Positions 19,825 through 34,126 of a stretch of 64,000 bases of DNA are shown here, in pieces. Position 1 is the first letter of the stretch; every line of letters begins with the position of its first letter. Under the pieces are notes generated by a model. That model was not told the origin of the DNA. It was given only the letters and a program-made list of their open reading frames with translations, and ran no database searches. The stretch covers positions 23,368,828-23,432,827 of the forward strand of contig NC_087076.1 of NCBI RefSeq assembly GCF_026151205.1, given 5' to 3'. A program made the translations under genes and the position numbers. The stretch comes from Bolinopsis microptera. Lineage: Eukaryota; Ctenophora; Tentaculata; Lobata; Bolinopsidae.

Positions 19825-22800
19825 ATCATAAGACTTTCTTAAGTTATTCTTGAATTTACTGATGGGAGTGGGAGAAGTCTATTTACACTTGTGGACTTAC
19901 GGCAGTGATTCCAAATACTAGTTGATTGATGAGAATTAGTGAGGATGGAAGTGGGTGGGATGAGTAGTTGTCTCGTCTTGGTGACCTGTTGATTAAAGTG
20001 AACAGTGAGACTGTGTGTATGGGAACTTATTAATTTTTATATCATTTCCAGTAAACAGTGCAACTTATGAAGAATGTGGTCAGTCAGGAAGTTATGTCTC
20101 CGTTACTGATTGGTTTACTGTGTTCTAGTTCAAAGAATCTTTGCCTAACATTCTGTTGATAACTTACGGTCTTATCCCTAGTGATAGGCCTTACTCTGGG
20201 CACATGTTTTGAACTTATTGAAGATATGCTTAATTATCACACAAGAGAATTCTTATGCATTTCTTTTGTGTTTAAATATGGCTTTAGTTTATTATTGTTA
20301 CACCTCCCCCCAAAAAGATATTCCATAACTTAGGTGTGATTCAAAAAAGGGTGTCTGGTACATGTCCTTTATATAGTTTTTTAGGTACACAGCGTCTAAT
20401 TCCACATAGTCTACTATCTCACATTTCAATTTTACGTTTAACGCTCTTACAGTGGCATCCAAGTTCAGTTTTTGTCAATATATGACTCCAAGAAACTTAG
20501 TTGCTCCACCTTTTTAATCCTATATTATTTAGTGTCAGTTCTAATTCATTGGTGTTTGATCTGGTTCATTTCATACAGTTCGGCTTAAGTGGATTTAACA
20601 ACAATTTCTTTATGTTGATATGCAGCAAGTTACTCTTCATTTACTGATGACATGTTTTAGTATTTTTATTAGCTTTGCAGTAAAGGTTTTTATACATTTT
20701 TCTAAAAACAAATAGGTTGGTGTTCTTCGGCAAAAAGTATAAACTTACCTAGGTCTGATACTCTGTATATTTCATTGATGTAGATAATGAAAAGCAAGGG
20801 ACCTAATACTGACCCCTGAGAACACCAATATTACCGTACAGTTTTTCGGATTCCTTCATCCACAAGTACTGAAAACATATTTGCTGTCTATTGAATGGTT
20901 AAACTGCTATTCAATTTATTTGCAGTCCATCGAAATTCTATAATCACTTCAGTTTTTTAAGCAGTTTAATCATGACAGTTTGTGTCAAAAGCTTTACTTA
21001 GATCATGAAGATGCCTAGTACGTGATTTTTTATCTCTTAAAGATTTTTCAATGTTGGTCGTCAGAGATGTTGAGTGCATGGCTTGTCGAGTGATTTTTTC
21101 TAAAGCCATATTGGATTTTCATATTTAATTTTTAAAAAAATTAATAAAATTATTTCCTTTTGGGGGCGGAACGAAATAAATAAAATAAGAAAACTGTAAT
21201 GCCTGGAGATTATGATTTTTTGCAAGTATTTTTCCGAATATTGCTATGGTTGAGGTTGGCCTGTTAAATTGTCAAGAAGCTCAGCATTTTCTTTTACTTA
21301 TATATTGGATTATTTTACTACTTTTAGGTCGAATATGGAAAAAAGTCCCTGTTGCATACATTCGTTGTACAATACCGATAGAGTGGGCTAATTTTGCCTG
21401 AAACTTGCCTTTATATATGTAATGGTTTGTCGTAGCACTTGCCATTCTTAAGTGCCGATATGTTCTAGCCACTCCTCAGGTGTGCAGTCAGTAAGATATA
21501 TATTTGCTGTATTCGTATTTAGGTAAGAAGTCACAGAAACTTGGAAGCTGATTTATTGGATCTCTCCTGTTCTGTGTAGGCTGCATTAAGGTTAGATGCT
21601 AGGGATACAAAATTGCTATGATTTCATTAGCTATAACTCTGCGATCAGTTATTTTTTTCAATTGTCTATGGTTAATTTAGGTCTGATATCCGTTTCTGTT
21701 TGCCTCGATTGTATTTTTCAGTTCCAGTTTTCTTGGAAATTTCCCTAGTTTCAAGAAACTTGTCTAGAATAATATTCAGATACAGCTTTTTTACGAACCT
21801 TTTTTAGAGCCTTTCTATATTCTTTGTAGTCAGTCATACGGTTTCTTTTATTACATGCAGATAGATACACTGGCTTGTGCCCCCTTTTGGGTCATTTGCA
21901 TTGTTCTACACTTAATCTTTCCTGACTTTCGCCAGTCATCATACAGGCCCATGGCAGTGGTGTACTGAGGCTTTAATCCCGCCAGTATCCTTGGGTTGTT
22001 CTGGATAGTGCGTTAGTGGTTTGGGGCTACAGCTAGTTTCAGGTTTCGCACTGCTGTTTTTTAAAGATTTATGATAGTTAGTATCATCTATAATGGTTCA
22101 TTGTCTAGTTTGTTACCCAGTCTTCTCAGCTTTTTTATCAGTGTTTGTTTTACAATTGTCATAATTTTGAGGTGCTTGTGAATTATTTTTGGTCTTGCTA
22201 ATTTTCCCAGTCTCATATTGTAAATATAGGGAGGTGATGGATATGTGTTCAGTTATGACTCCAGAGGCAGTAACAGGTCTAGTATTTGTAATGTTGTTGT
22301 CGATTGCACGAGGACATTACATCCAGGCGTTTCTTGAGTTGCTAATGTATCAAATGGAAAGAAGATCTACTAATAGGACATCTTCATATGTGCAATAATG
22401 TACTGTGGTTACTATGGAGATTAATGTTAAATCAACCTGCAATGTGTGTTATGGTTTGGTGCTGTTATCATGTATTGACGACAGTTCTTGGGAGAGCTTG
22501 CTCAGCATTGCCACCTTGGAGGGCGGTATATTAATCACTATAGAAGTTGAATTTCCTAGACTACTATAGTTACAAAGTGGGTTTCTGATTTTCTGTTTAC
22601 TTGTGATATGGTTGTTATTTTTGACAGCTTTGAAGGTAGTTACTCTGGACATATGGAGCTTACTCTTGTGACATTTTACTTTCGAGTCGATGGTATCTGG
22701 ATAGAAGCTTCTCATAGCTGTGAGTTCGTACAAGTTTTTCATTTAGGCCTACATTCGTTTCAGCAGACAATTACAGAGAATTTGTTAGTAATCTAGCTAT

Positions 22801-22930
22801 TTCAATGCCAGCGAGTCAAAGTTTGAATTTGTTCCCATCAAGGATTTTGAATATTAGTGAGTTTTGCACTTGTAATTCGTTTGCAAAGGTGCGGTTTTAT
22901 GTCTTTTATAGATATGAGTCACCGCTTTCA
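19825..22930 (-). mobile_element. LINE ORF2, copy 2
   Basis: Same element as at 1,860-4,960. Here the block GSVLGPLLF lies near 20,800 and FADDTN near 20,735, where this copy reads particularly cleanly. LAETN lies near 22,760 and GDFNIN is degraded near 22,430. A private A/T-rich insertion at about 21,126-21,185 interrupts the segment between the YRPIS and FIDLSKAFD motifs. Confidence 0.92.
21126..21185. repeat. Private low-complexity insertion in copy 2 LINE
   Basis: A/T-rich stretch with a tttgggggcgg core. Copies 3 and 4 read only about taatccttgcgatctgaaag here. It belongs to the same class of local error as the poly-A and poly-C runs in copy 1. Confidence 0.8.
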
Positions 22931-23769
22931 AGTAACACAGGGATTTTTCGTTTTTACATCATCTGCTTCAGTGTTGTCATTCTCATTTCATATTCAGAAG
23001 CTTAAATGGGTTTTATAACGGTTTTACTGCTAGTTGGGATTCTATTATTGCTGTACAAGTCAACTTTTTATTCTTGTTTGTTATGGTGTTAAATATTCTA
23101 GAGTGAATGGGACTATTACCGTGCGGTTGATCCAATTACTAGATTGGGACCTAAGTAAATAATTTGATAAACCAGTGGGCACAGATCCTCTTTTTTTTAG
23201 AACATTCTATGTTGGTGGATGTTTGCCTTCAAACATGTGGCTTCCTCCGGCTGCATGAGTGATAAAGTGTTGAAACCTACCTTTACCGTCCCTCCTCCCC
23301 CTCTTCCTCTATCAGTCCCTCAATGAATCCTTACAAGGGACAGTATTACGGATTAAAGTAGGCAGTTTGGCCACTCCCTCCTCCAATTTGAGGTGCAGGT
23401 AATCCGTTCGGCCTTATCTGTCAAACTCCTGGTCTAGGTTAGGCTAAGTAAGACAGTGTTATTGTCAAGGAAGTCAGCAAGCAATCATCGAACTGGACAC
23501 AAAAGTTTTTTGGGGAGTTGCTCACGACGAATAAGTTCTTATTAAGTAAAGAACTTTCCTATTTTAATCTGCATTCGAGTTGGTAAAGAGGACAAAGAAA
23601 TATCTTGGCAGGTGTTTGGCCTCTTGAATTTGCTCATTATGATTCTTGATGATCTTATTTAGCAAATTTTTCACGCTGAGTTTTTACATGGTCTTCTAAT
23701 CATCATTTTTATTTCCTCACATATATACAATGGTTTGTTTCCACATGCAAGATAGGTGGTAGGTTTCTA

Positions 23770-24465
23770 TTGGTGGTGTCATACATTCCGAACAGCAGCC
23801 ACTTACAATGTCTTTTGTGATCCTCTCCAAATTTCATACCTGCCCATTTGAATCAGAGGAGATACAAGTATGGCACGTTTTTCAATCTATTGATTGAAGG
23901 TTGAATCTATATCGTACTGCACCCCAGTGAATGACCTTCTGGTAGTAGTGCTTCTTGTAGTGAGCCTGACTCCTGATGGTCATCTTGTATATCTGTTCTG
24001 GGTGTTACACTTGGGCGTGTGAACGGGGTTGTTCAATTCAGTGAAGAGGATTTGCTGGCTACCTCCAAGGTATAGAGTCATTATGCTAGATCTCGGGATG
24101 TTTCACCGGTTTTTGTCTGATGTTCAGGCAGATAACCCTCGCCTTCTTTCATTGCGGTGATCAACACGCGGTTCATTTCAGGGTTCCTTCTGACAGAATC
24201 CTCATTGATTTCAGGACAAGTGTAGCCATTTTATCAGGGATCTCCTCGGTTTTTATTATCTCATCTCTGGATCTCGCCTATACTTGTACCTCTCTCCAAA
24301 TGAAAATACTGAATGCCCATTTCCTGACTGAACTGAAGAGATTCGCAGTATTGGGAGATGGTACTGATTCGCATCAATGTCGATGAATTCTTCCACCGGT
24401 GGTCTACCACAGGTTTTCCTCATGTTTGATTGAAAATAAATTTTTCTGTGCACTTACAGTTAATG
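23770..24465 (-). CDS. Unidentified coding-like segment upstream of LINE, copy 2
   Basis: Copy 2 equivalent of 5,780-6,470. The first 65 codons are open here from an ATG near 24,453, including PILRISSVQSGNGHSVFSFG and ERYKY. The remainder is frame-broken. Identity remains open: LINE ORF1 or host gene. Confidence 0.4.
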
Positions 24466-25254
24466 GTTAATAATTTATATTTATGTAGACCAAGCTCTGT
24501 GCACGGATGCTTCCTGGAATGATCACCGTTCTTTTTGGGGGCACCCTACCTAAAGCCAATTGAGATTATATTATCATATTCCTAGAGAAATAATCAGAAA
24601 TAGAATACACAATCAAATCATCTATGATATATTTTGAGTAGTAACCATATTTATATGCAAAATGCCCCAAACCACATAGTGTAAAACTTATATAGTTTTC
24701 AAATTCCAATATCATCATTAAACCTCAATAAACCTAGTCAATATTATAGCCCAAGGAAAATTATATAACTTATTATATACCTTATGTCATACTACAAAGT
24801 ATTAACAACATTTGAAAATCTGTTGACCAGAGAATAAATTTCTAAGCCTTCATGCAAGTGAAATAATTTAGATGCAATATGAATGCCTAATGTGAGCTAT
24901 CATTTGCAATGTTCCTTGTTAAAAAGTCTGTACAAGAGATATGAGTAACTAATATAGAAGAAAAAACAGGAGTTGTCGTATGTTGTAAAATAATAAAAAT
25001 ATCTAGATATAAATTAGAATATTTAAAATCACATTCAGTCAATATGTGTTCGTCAATAAATTTTACAATTATCAAATGTTAAACTGGGTTGTACTGTCAC
25101 CAAAAAAAAATACAAGTATGATAAGTTAATAAATTAAATGTGGTCTATAAAACTTCCACAAGTTAATAGGTTCAATAAATTTTATGTGGTTTAAAGTGGT
25201 CTTGTTTAGAAGTGGCTTATCATTTAATGCAGAACAGATGATGGTGATTCATGA

Positions 25255-27236
25255 GGAATTGTCGTCTGTTGGAAGATAGATCGCTCGTTCGGTTATCTCC
25301 ACCAGCATCGCGACACTGTTTCCTGGAAAATAAAAAGTATTATTACTGTTTAATCACCAAGTAAGTGCATTATCCGGCCAAGTTTCAACAATTCTGTAAA
25401 GTTTGAACTGGTGGTGTCGTTTAATAAGTGAACCTCATGTTTAATTTTTTCGCACAGATGATTTTGTTATGGTAAACCTGGTTTAAAGATAACAAAGATC
25501 GCTTTAGTGAGTCTCCATGCCGCAAGCATCTTTTCAGCAGTCCTTCAATGTGCGATAAACAGTCCTGGAAATAAATAGCTTGGTGACGCAATGAATGTCG
25601 AGATTGGTGTATATTGTATTTGAAAGATGATATTACATGCAACAATATCCGAGTTATCTTACTATTTATAAAGCGAATGACGATATATATGTATGTATAT
25701 ATCAGTGCATTTACTGACACCAGCGCATCACTTTTTAACGTAACACTTCCGACATAAAAACCGTAAAAGATATATACAACTGAAACTTTTTTTGATGGGT
25801 CATATGCTTTATATGGCCTTCAATCAGGCATGAAAAAATAAAAATTGGCCAAGGATTATAATTTAGTGCCCAATAAATTGGACTACCAAGTGTGTCAAAC
25901 CGCGAATTAAATATGGTAATAATCATTTTAGTCTCTCGAGTCTTAAAACCTACTTTAGGGTTAGCCGGGTCTGCTAGACTATACTTCTTGGACAAACCTG
26001 AAAAAGCATAGACAATCCATTCTTTGACACAGTAAGGTTAGCTCAATAAACTTTGTTCCCTGTTTTGCAATGTGCTCAATGTTGTATTCAGGCCAGGGTC
26101 GTTACTTAACTTAACACTCTGGCAATCCTGCATGAGCGTTTTTTGATTAAGTAGGCCAGAATCAATGTTGAATTACAAAGATACAAGTTTTGGCTAACAA
26201 AAACTAGGTTTTTACGAAAATACAAAGCGGGAGATTACATCTTTAAAAATTTGTATTATCGTTTAAATCTTACCTGTCCGAGCTATTGCCGACAGCTATA
26301 ATCCAGGGTTTCACCGACTTTTCATGTTTCTCTGATTTTGGAACTGATTACCTGGTAATTGCCACCCGAACGTAGAGTACTGTGGGGTTATCTGCACTGT
26401 TACCTGGTCGTTTACTTTTACACATGTTTATATGTATTCCAGTTTACCTCAGATGATTATATTCGTATTGATTACACTTCTTATTACACTCAATCTGCAT
26501 TTATAATCATTTAAACATTTATTATTTTGTTTCGGAATAATTTTTCACTGTCATAGATTTCCTTATCCAGGTGCAGAGTATGTAAATATCTTTTCCTTTG
26601 TAGATTAAACATTAATTCAAGGCTGTAACTCAATCAATGAGAAATGATTGAAATCTGTTTTCACCAAAACACGAGAACTATCATTCTGATGAAAATAAAG
26701 ATTAATTTCACAAACAACTTGTCAAACAGACCTGTCTCCCCATCTCCAACATGAGCGATACATTGGTTAACAGGGCATGAGAGGAATGTTCAGAGTTGCG
26801 CAGGATGTGCGCGCCTGCAACAGCAGTGGCTGACTAGCGGCCGCTCCCATGCCCCCGGTCCTTTAGAATACTCACATCATTCTATATCGGATATGATCCC
26901 TCGCTTCCTCCCCCTGAAAAAGATGAGGATACGTTGTTAAGCTGCACGTTTTTCCTTAAAAAACTACACAACAAGGTTTCAGTATTGTCGGTGAAAGCCT
27001 GAGATTGGAGTCATGTTAAAGTTTTAAACAGCAACTTTACTCGATTAGCCTGTTTTGACTTGGTTTGAGGATATTGTCTCGGTGTGTTGCGCGGTGTGAC
27101 GTGGTATGAAAACCACGATTGACCCGTGGGAGCACAAGTAGGTGCGTCGGGGGTTGACAATTCTTCACCATCCCGCACAATCCCCTACTCCCTATCATGT
27201 TTGCACTTCCTTCCAAAAACCGATTGAGATAACCAT
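25255..27236 (-). CDS. OSGEP: OSGEP/Kae1 homologue, copy 2
   Basis: Copy 2 exons at about: E1 27,236-27,050; E2 26,925-26,720; E3 26,407-26,276; E4 26,128-25,996; E5 25,567-25,482; E6 25,324-25,280. This copy shows the E3 donor best (gacag then gtaagattt), confirming that E3 ends GNCLDR-like. The HxxxH block again reads Asn-Gln-Cys-Ile-Ala-His. Homology again stops after VEITERA, with no donor recognised and a stop soon after. Confidence 0.88.
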
Positions 27237-27452
27237 TGTTTCAGCTATCTATAAATAGTTGGAAATTAATTGTGCTGAATGTTGCTTACTATTCGTTTCA
27301 ATTAATACAGTATATAAAAATAAATTGTTTGAGTACACAGTAAATTAGGCGTAAAATTACCATTCTATAGTCAATTATACGGTAAAAGAATAAGTTAAAT
27401 AAAAAAGTTAAACCGGTAGTCAATATTCGTCATAAACGTTCACAAAAGTAAT

Positions 27453-28714
27453 GCTAGCTATATGTCAGCTGAAAAAAGCAGCAGTCTCGTTCGACTTTTA
27501 TTTCCTTCGTTACTAATATGTTTAATTTTCTTTTTTGGTAGACTCATCCTTCTACGAATCTGATCATCATCATCATTATCTCTCGAATCACCATATCCTT
27601 ATCACTGTCCTCAATGCAGAAAGTTCTTAATATCCTCGTCCAGTTTCTCACACGGTCCACGCCCGAACAAATAATCCATGTCTATTGACAAGATTTCCTC
27701 TTCTCATGCGACAAACACAAGCCTCTCTATTTAGAGTTATCTGAGTGATCCCCATGTGGGTCAGGGGTTTCGTGAGGAAAGAGGGAGGTAGCTCGAGAAT
27801 AACACCGTCCATACATCTAAAAACTAGAATTTCTCAGAATATCACAACTCAGTATCCACGTCACTTCCTCCTGAACGGGTATCCTGTTGATATATCCCCC
27901 CAGTTGTCCATACGTAAAATATGTTCAACACCCCTCTCCGTCCCGCACACAACTTTACTGTTGGTACGCACCACGTACATGTTACCAGCTCACTGTCACA
28001 TTCGTCATGAACGTGTGCTCATGAGTTTGCGTTTGTCGTGAGTTCCAGACAGAGAGGCAGACCATCTCCAGATGCAGCTACCAGGGTGATCTGTGGAACG
28101 ACTGAGTAGGAGGTGATGAGTTGTCGTGACTCTGGTTGTATCAATTCACGATGTGTTCTTCTTTTCTTCAGATCCCACAATTTTATAACTGTAAATTGGA
28201 AAAGCATTAGGTAAAGTTTGTTAAATGCCACATAGGCTATAATTAGGATAGATTGAATGATATTTGACTTTGAGGAGAATCAGCAAGATTTTCAGTATTA
28301 TTACTCAAAACCTCACCAAAAACATTCACATATAAAACTGAGCTTAAAAACTAAAGAAAGTAAAAAACAAACTTACCCCTTCGTCATCCCCACGTAGCGA
28401 ATACCTTCCCATCCTGACTTCACACAGTGCATACAGCGGATTATCGTGAGCATTTTTTGATACCTATGTGTTACTTTCCTAGTTCAATATCACACACACA
28501 AAAATTTTTGTCAACTTGAAATGGAAACAGGCGTGAGGCCTGAAAACAAAATACGCCGACAAGGAGTCCGCGTGATGTAGTACAGTATTATTTTGGAGAT
28601 ATCATCTTGCTGGGACAGAAGGACGTATCTCACCCTCGGATGGTGCTGACTGATGTGAGGTCCTGGTTCGGATGGGAGATGATTGTCGAAAGGAAGGCTG
28701 TTAGTTTGAGAAAT
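27453..28714 (-). CDS. WDR55: WDR55 homologue, copy 2
   Basis: Exon 1 about 28,714-28,377, exon 2 about 28,189-27,453. This copy preserves the exon 2 opening in one frame: acceptor tttacag then VIKLWDLKKRRTHREL. The gtaagttt donor after GDDEG lies at 28,371-28,376 on the plus strand (acttac). The acidic tail and lysine stretch are present but frame-broken. Confidence 0.87.
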
Positions 28715-29252
28715 CTTTTGGGCTTCTTCATTGTGCTTCGTGTTTCTTAATACTTGTAGTCACAACTCTTCTGCATGACTATCTGAGATCATATTATAAT
28801 AACGGTACGGGATATAATGCATGTTTCGTGATTATGCACTCCACAAAGCAATACATTGCAAACAGAGTACATGATATGACTTCTAATTTTTGCTTCATTT
28901 AAACACAGAAAAATTACATCTGTCGTATCTTATTAAAATTATATAATCAGTTCGTACTTAAAACTCACAAGAAATATGTAAATATGCTGTGTGGTAGACG
29001 TTAAAGTCAAATTATATTTGTCAAACTGTATTGCGTCGTAGTTGTGTCATAAAAAAAACAGTAGCCTGTTTGAGTTTTGTATCAAAATAAACTGTTTAAT
29101 TTCAAGAGTTAATACCCTTTTTATCCATATCATAGTTGTTATTTCTTGTAATCCGATAACATTCTAGTTGACTGTACTTTATTGAAATACTTTTTCCAGT
29201 ATTTTTAAGATTAAATGTAGTTCAGAAACTCAGGAAACTCAGAAACTCATGA

Positions 29253-30470
29253 TTCAATCTTTTGAATCCTCACTAGTCCGACGGATGTTGTCTCCTTTTT
29301 TTCTTCTTTTTATTTTCTTTTCTAGAACTCCTCTTTTTACCATGATCTGTATCTTTCTCCTCAGGGGATTGATCTGACTTTTTCCTTTTCTTCTTCTTGT
29401 CTTCTTCTTCTTCTTCTTCTTTTTCTTTTCGGAGTCCTTCATCACTGCACATAGTATCTTCTCCAACATTGCTTTCATCTGAGCTTACCTCAACTCTTTT
29501 TGGTGTGTGCCTCCTCCTTCCTGGTCATCGTGCTGGGAATTATTTTAATTATTTTAATTATTAATTACACTTGCAACACAGGCATAGCTCTATGAAATAT
29601 TTACCTACTTACTTGCACTTGTGTCGGTCTGTAGAAGCATTTGAACTCGGGCTTGTCTGCCACAGGCTATCCCGAATTTAGAAGCTTGCTTTCTTCATTC
29701 ATCATATTATTATATTGATAATTGTAATTACATCAATTTTTATTGCTTGATTGGATTTTCAAATATAAATGTGTAAGTGAACTATGAATACTGATCGTTC
29801 ATTACTGATGGGCAAATCGGTCGATTACATTTTTAAAACGAACACTTCTAAAAACTAGAATTACACGTAGGGTCCAACGAAGATCCTTCTAGCTCACAAA
29901 GCATTTCTTACTTCTGCCGCATCATGTGACATTGGAATCCTCGTGCATCTTACGAAACTGTTCGTTCTGAAGGTTCCCTTTAGAGGCTAAAGTACACTCT
30001 TTTTTCCTGTTCGGTGACCAAACTGTTTGGCATCGCCAACTTTGCATCACTTTTACCTCCTTCCCTAGTGGACATCCACCAGCGGAGGCTTTTGTTGGGG
30101 CAGAACTTCATAAATTCTCGACTGCAACGAAAAAACATACATTATGTGCCATAACTTATTACCTCGAAAACATTTTACTCGAAATAATAGTACAGCATAG
30201 CACGAATATAAAATTTAATCAATAAGACGTATTAAAACGTTTATAAACAACTTGTTACACTTGTTTGTTAGAAACACTTGTAACGTTCTTACCTCGCAGT
30301 TCTACGGCAGGTCGGGCACACAGTTCCTGGGTTTTCGCTCAAGTTCTGCCTCGTGACCTCTTTCTATGGATCTTGGTTGAACAGGTCCAGTTGTTTTAAC
30401 TTGTTGCTCTTTTCTCGGAGTTTGGGAGGCCAGGCGATCTCGAGATTGGGGGGATACTGAACCTTCGACT
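29253..30470 (-). CDS. RP9: RP9/PAP-1 homologue, copy 2
   Basis: Exon 1 about 30,470-30,293 without the poly-C run, so the N-terminus reads continuously from the initiation region into PPTRDRLAPKLREKS. Exon 2 about 30,121-29,911 with the zinc-knuckle block. Last exon about 29,531-29,253, lysine/glutamate-rich. One or two bases are lost around the start codon. Confidence 0.88.
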
Positions 30471-31204
30471 TTTCTCGCTACAGGGTGGGATATTGTATAT
30501 ACAAATGGATATTTTAGGAGGGTTTAGGGTCTGTAGGAAGATGAATTAAAACAATTCAGGAACGAAAATTAGAGCTTTCACATAATAGGAATGAATCGTG
30601 CAAAATATCCAAAGCTTTGATTATCTAGAATATTGCCAAACTTTATGTAGTCAGTAACTCGATTCTGATCATTAATCAGCGAAATAAAAAACATGAACTA
30701 AAAATTAAAGAGCTGGTGGTCATACGTATATAACTTCCACAATTTACTTATATATCGGTTACCATATCATCATTTTAGTAGTCGGTTATGTAGATGTTCT
30801 TGAAAAATAAATGTATTAACATCAACTCTAAATAATATTTTGATCGTCGAGAATATAACTAAAAAGTCTAGGGCTAAGAGGGTCCAAGGTGAAATTTTGA
30901 TTAGTTAAATATTATATCCTTAATAACAGACCGATGAGCTAAAAGGTACAACATAGACATTGGAAAAACTAACTCTAAATGTTATTCTCACTAATTCAAT
31001 ATAATTAATAATCAAATAACGTTAAGAATTGATAAAATATGATTATAAGTAACTGTCAGCATAAAACTATGTTAATGGTAGATGGAAATTTAAGGGACTT
31101 TAAAGTAAAATAAGCTACTGGTTGCATTTTAATGAAAAATACGAGTAATTATAAATCAGTCTGTGGAGACAGAAATATTAAACCTTAACCCAACCTAAAA
31201 TTAA

Positions 31205-31832
31205 ATGTTTTCAGAGTTTCTCACCTTGGACAGTTTACAATACTAGTTCTGGAAGTCCGCTAAAGACAACAGCGTACTTATCCCACGGCCGGGTGGACTG
31301 TGCATTAACCAAACAAAACGATCAGATCCAGGATTGTAAAAGAACTTCCGGGTAGTGGTCATGTATGGAGCACATCAGGGGCCCGAACTCAGACACGGTG
31401 ATGAAGATGAAGTTTGACCGATGGCACTGGCAAATCCGAAAGTGATGTTTTCCGGGAACGACTTCGGTTGTTTTGTGCAGATTGTGTGGGCTTCCAGGTT
31501 CTCTCCGTGGCCAACAGAGATTCGTCATGACTACGAAATATATTGTCATAATTGATTATGCAATATAATCTCTTTATTTATAAACTTTAAGGATGCCACG
31601 GGAAGTTAATTAGGACACGTGGACAGCATTTTAACCAACCATTTGCCAATGTTCTCTAGGAGAGTACACTCTCTGCTTGGAATTTTATTGATAGTTGGAT
31701 TATCTAAATATTTCTTACCAATGCTGGGGGAAAAGGGTTCATCATTAAAATCATTTTTTGTTATTATGGTTAAGTTGAGCTTTCATTTCCGTGTCCTATC
31801 ATTTCTCCTGAGCCACCACTAAGTTAGACCGT
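31205..31832 (-). CDS. Unidentified spliced minus-strand gene, copy 2
   Basis: Equivalents of the copy 1 exons: about 31,832-31,719 (lengthened by insertions), about 31,530-31,345 and about 31,265-31,205. The middle exon keeps a long frame reading SNFIFITVSEFGPLMCSI. Acceptor and donor dinucleotides fall in the same places as in copies 1 and 3. Confidence 0.42.
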
Positions 31833-32511
31833 CTGTAAGTGAATAATAATTAGTGGAAATTGTGAGTACGTAATGGAAAACTTTGCCATGCAAGAGCAGG
31901 CTACTTATATTGTCATGCGATGAGATGTCTGTAATACTGGCAAGTATTTTATGGTCAAAGTATTTAACATTTTAATCAAATCGGTTTAATTATAAGTAAA
32001 AACGACGGCAATCTGTGCAGATTATAAGTTTTGATCTATATGTTAGTCACTCTCATATATCAAAAAGCTAACTGTTCGATAGAGTTAGTTATATTGTCGT
32101 GGTACCCACCAAGTGTCAAGGATGTGAGAAGTACATTTTCACAGAACCAAATCGTAAATCAAGCCGTCAGATTTACCGTTTCTTTATTCATGAAAAGAGC
32201 AACTCCAACTACTATCAACATCACGACAGGTACTGACAATATTATACCTTTGTCCTGAGTTAATTTGAAAATAAACCTAAGGTTATCGTCACTATAACAT
32301 TTTTGTCATTGTTATTTTCAAATTAATCACTATTGTGATACATGGAGCAAAGCTTGACTGTTCAAATTTAACATCATAAAACCAGACTTGCTTTGTTTTA
32401 ACGTACAGCTATATATCACCTATGCAGCATCACGGGAATGGTTTACAAACTCTTTCCCAACACTTGAGTCGGATTTGTTGACCCTTTTAAGGGACGGCTT
32501 TTGGAAGCCAC

Positions 32512-32895
32512 ATCGGCTCCAACGTAAGTAATCCGCAGATTCAAACATCAAGGTATGCTGGGTCTTGTTCCGGAGGCGAGTCTGTCACAAGAAGTATTCC
32601 TGTAATTATATGTGTCATTTACAGGACACAATGTAAGACCACTTTCCGGTACATGAACACTATTTGGCTTCTAAAAAATAGCCAATTTTAATAGTTCAAT
32701 GCGTTTGTTAGTACATGGTTTTTTTAGACATGATTATGTAGTACCATTACCTTTGGCGAACACTAGCTTTGATGATTGCACTGGCAAAAGTCAGAACATG
32801 GGATAGAAATATCTCTCAATTTCGGCCCCTATGTTCCTCTTGTTATTTTCTCTTGGTCTATTGCAGTTGTAGAGTAGCACAGAATTTTCCTGAAA
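32512..32895 (+). CDS. Plus-strand membrane protein 5' exons, copy 2
   Basis: The initiator reads atc instead of atg in this copy (catcggctcc), which looks like a read error given the other two copies. The gtaagtaa donor is intact at about 32,524. The transmembrane exon (about 32,745-32,895) is frame-broken, but the hydrophobic block is recognisable. Confidence 0.4.
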
Positions 32896-33647
32896 AGTAG
32901 TTTAAAATGAAACTATTAAGTTTAAGGGATTTTTGTTATGAATAAGATAATGTTCATTGTTTGAGTAAGCATTAAAGCAGCTCAATTGGTTAGATAGAGG
33001 AATCTTAATCATGGACACAGATACTGATTTACTGACATATTTTAACATAAGTAATGTACGAGTGAATTATATATATCACCATCTTACCTAATTAAAACAT
33101 AGTAGTAACTTGGCTTTGTGTCCCAATTTCATGATATAAAACTCTAAATCTGAGAGAATGGTGTTATCAGAAAACAGTTAACTATAATATTACAAGTTAT
33201 TATAATTGGTTTATGTAACTTAACCCAAAACACCTCCTCTAATCTTTAAATAAGGTTAATGCTAAAAAAACTTGGTAAGTATAAAAAAACAACTTCATTT
33301 ACGATTTATATTATGGTGAAAACAAATATGATAAATTTATAGTAATGAATGACATTATTTGTGATAACAGCGTTTACTATGTGACTTAATTTTCATTGCA
33401 ATCTCAAATCAAACTGTTTGACTGGACACAAATCAAAGTAATCTTAAATAGCTCCTGGGAACAAATATTGTAGTAGTACTTTGTGCAAAGATTTGTCGAT
33501 TTGTGAGGTCAAAGTACAGTTGTCAACAACAATCTTTTATATATACTACAGAGGAAAGAAAACAAGACAAAGCACATTGCAGGGTTACCTCACGCCGAAA
33601 AATGGAGTTCCTGTTAGGTACAAGCGACTCCAAAATCAAAGCTATTA

Positions 33648-33811
33648 GGGGTCGTTCACATATTACGTAATCTGTTTTGGAACAATTTTTTAACCCCCTT
33701 CACCTCGTAAGCAGTTTACACAAAGCTATTGTTTCGTCAAAATTACACCTTAGTTACTCATTTGGAAAACCCTTCTCACCTCGGCTGATTAGTAATAGTG
33801 TGAGCGACCCC
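33648..33811. mobile_element. MITE-like element, copy 2
   Basis: This is the cleanest copy: it starts ggggtcgttcacatattacg and ends agtgtgagcgacccc, 164 bp. The flanks are ctatta on the left and tgagtacc on the right. Confidence 0.8.
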
Positions 33812-34100
33812 TGAGTACCTGGTAACTTACTTTGAAACATATAACAAACGTTGTGTGAATATTTTTCATAAAAAAATTGTCGAATTCGATAGCGCGCGAT
33901 TTAAAATTTTTGGCAAACATACGCGATGGTCCATTGTGTAACATTATTCAATGCTTGTTATCATTGATATAAAACGGACAATTAAAGTGTTTTTTCCTAT
34001 TTGCACATTGAATGTGCGCAGCGTACGAGGCGTCAACGTCCTTGACGGGTGATACTGGTAAAAATTTGTTCCAAAGACCGTCGACGGAGTCCGCCCAGCG

Positions 34101-34126
34101 TTTTTGTAGGTTATAAACCTACAAAA
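34101..34126. repeat. Palindrome, copy 2
   Basis: tttttgtaggtt followed by ataaacctacaaaa; the arms are intact, confirming that the structure belongs to the unit. Confidence 0.8.
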
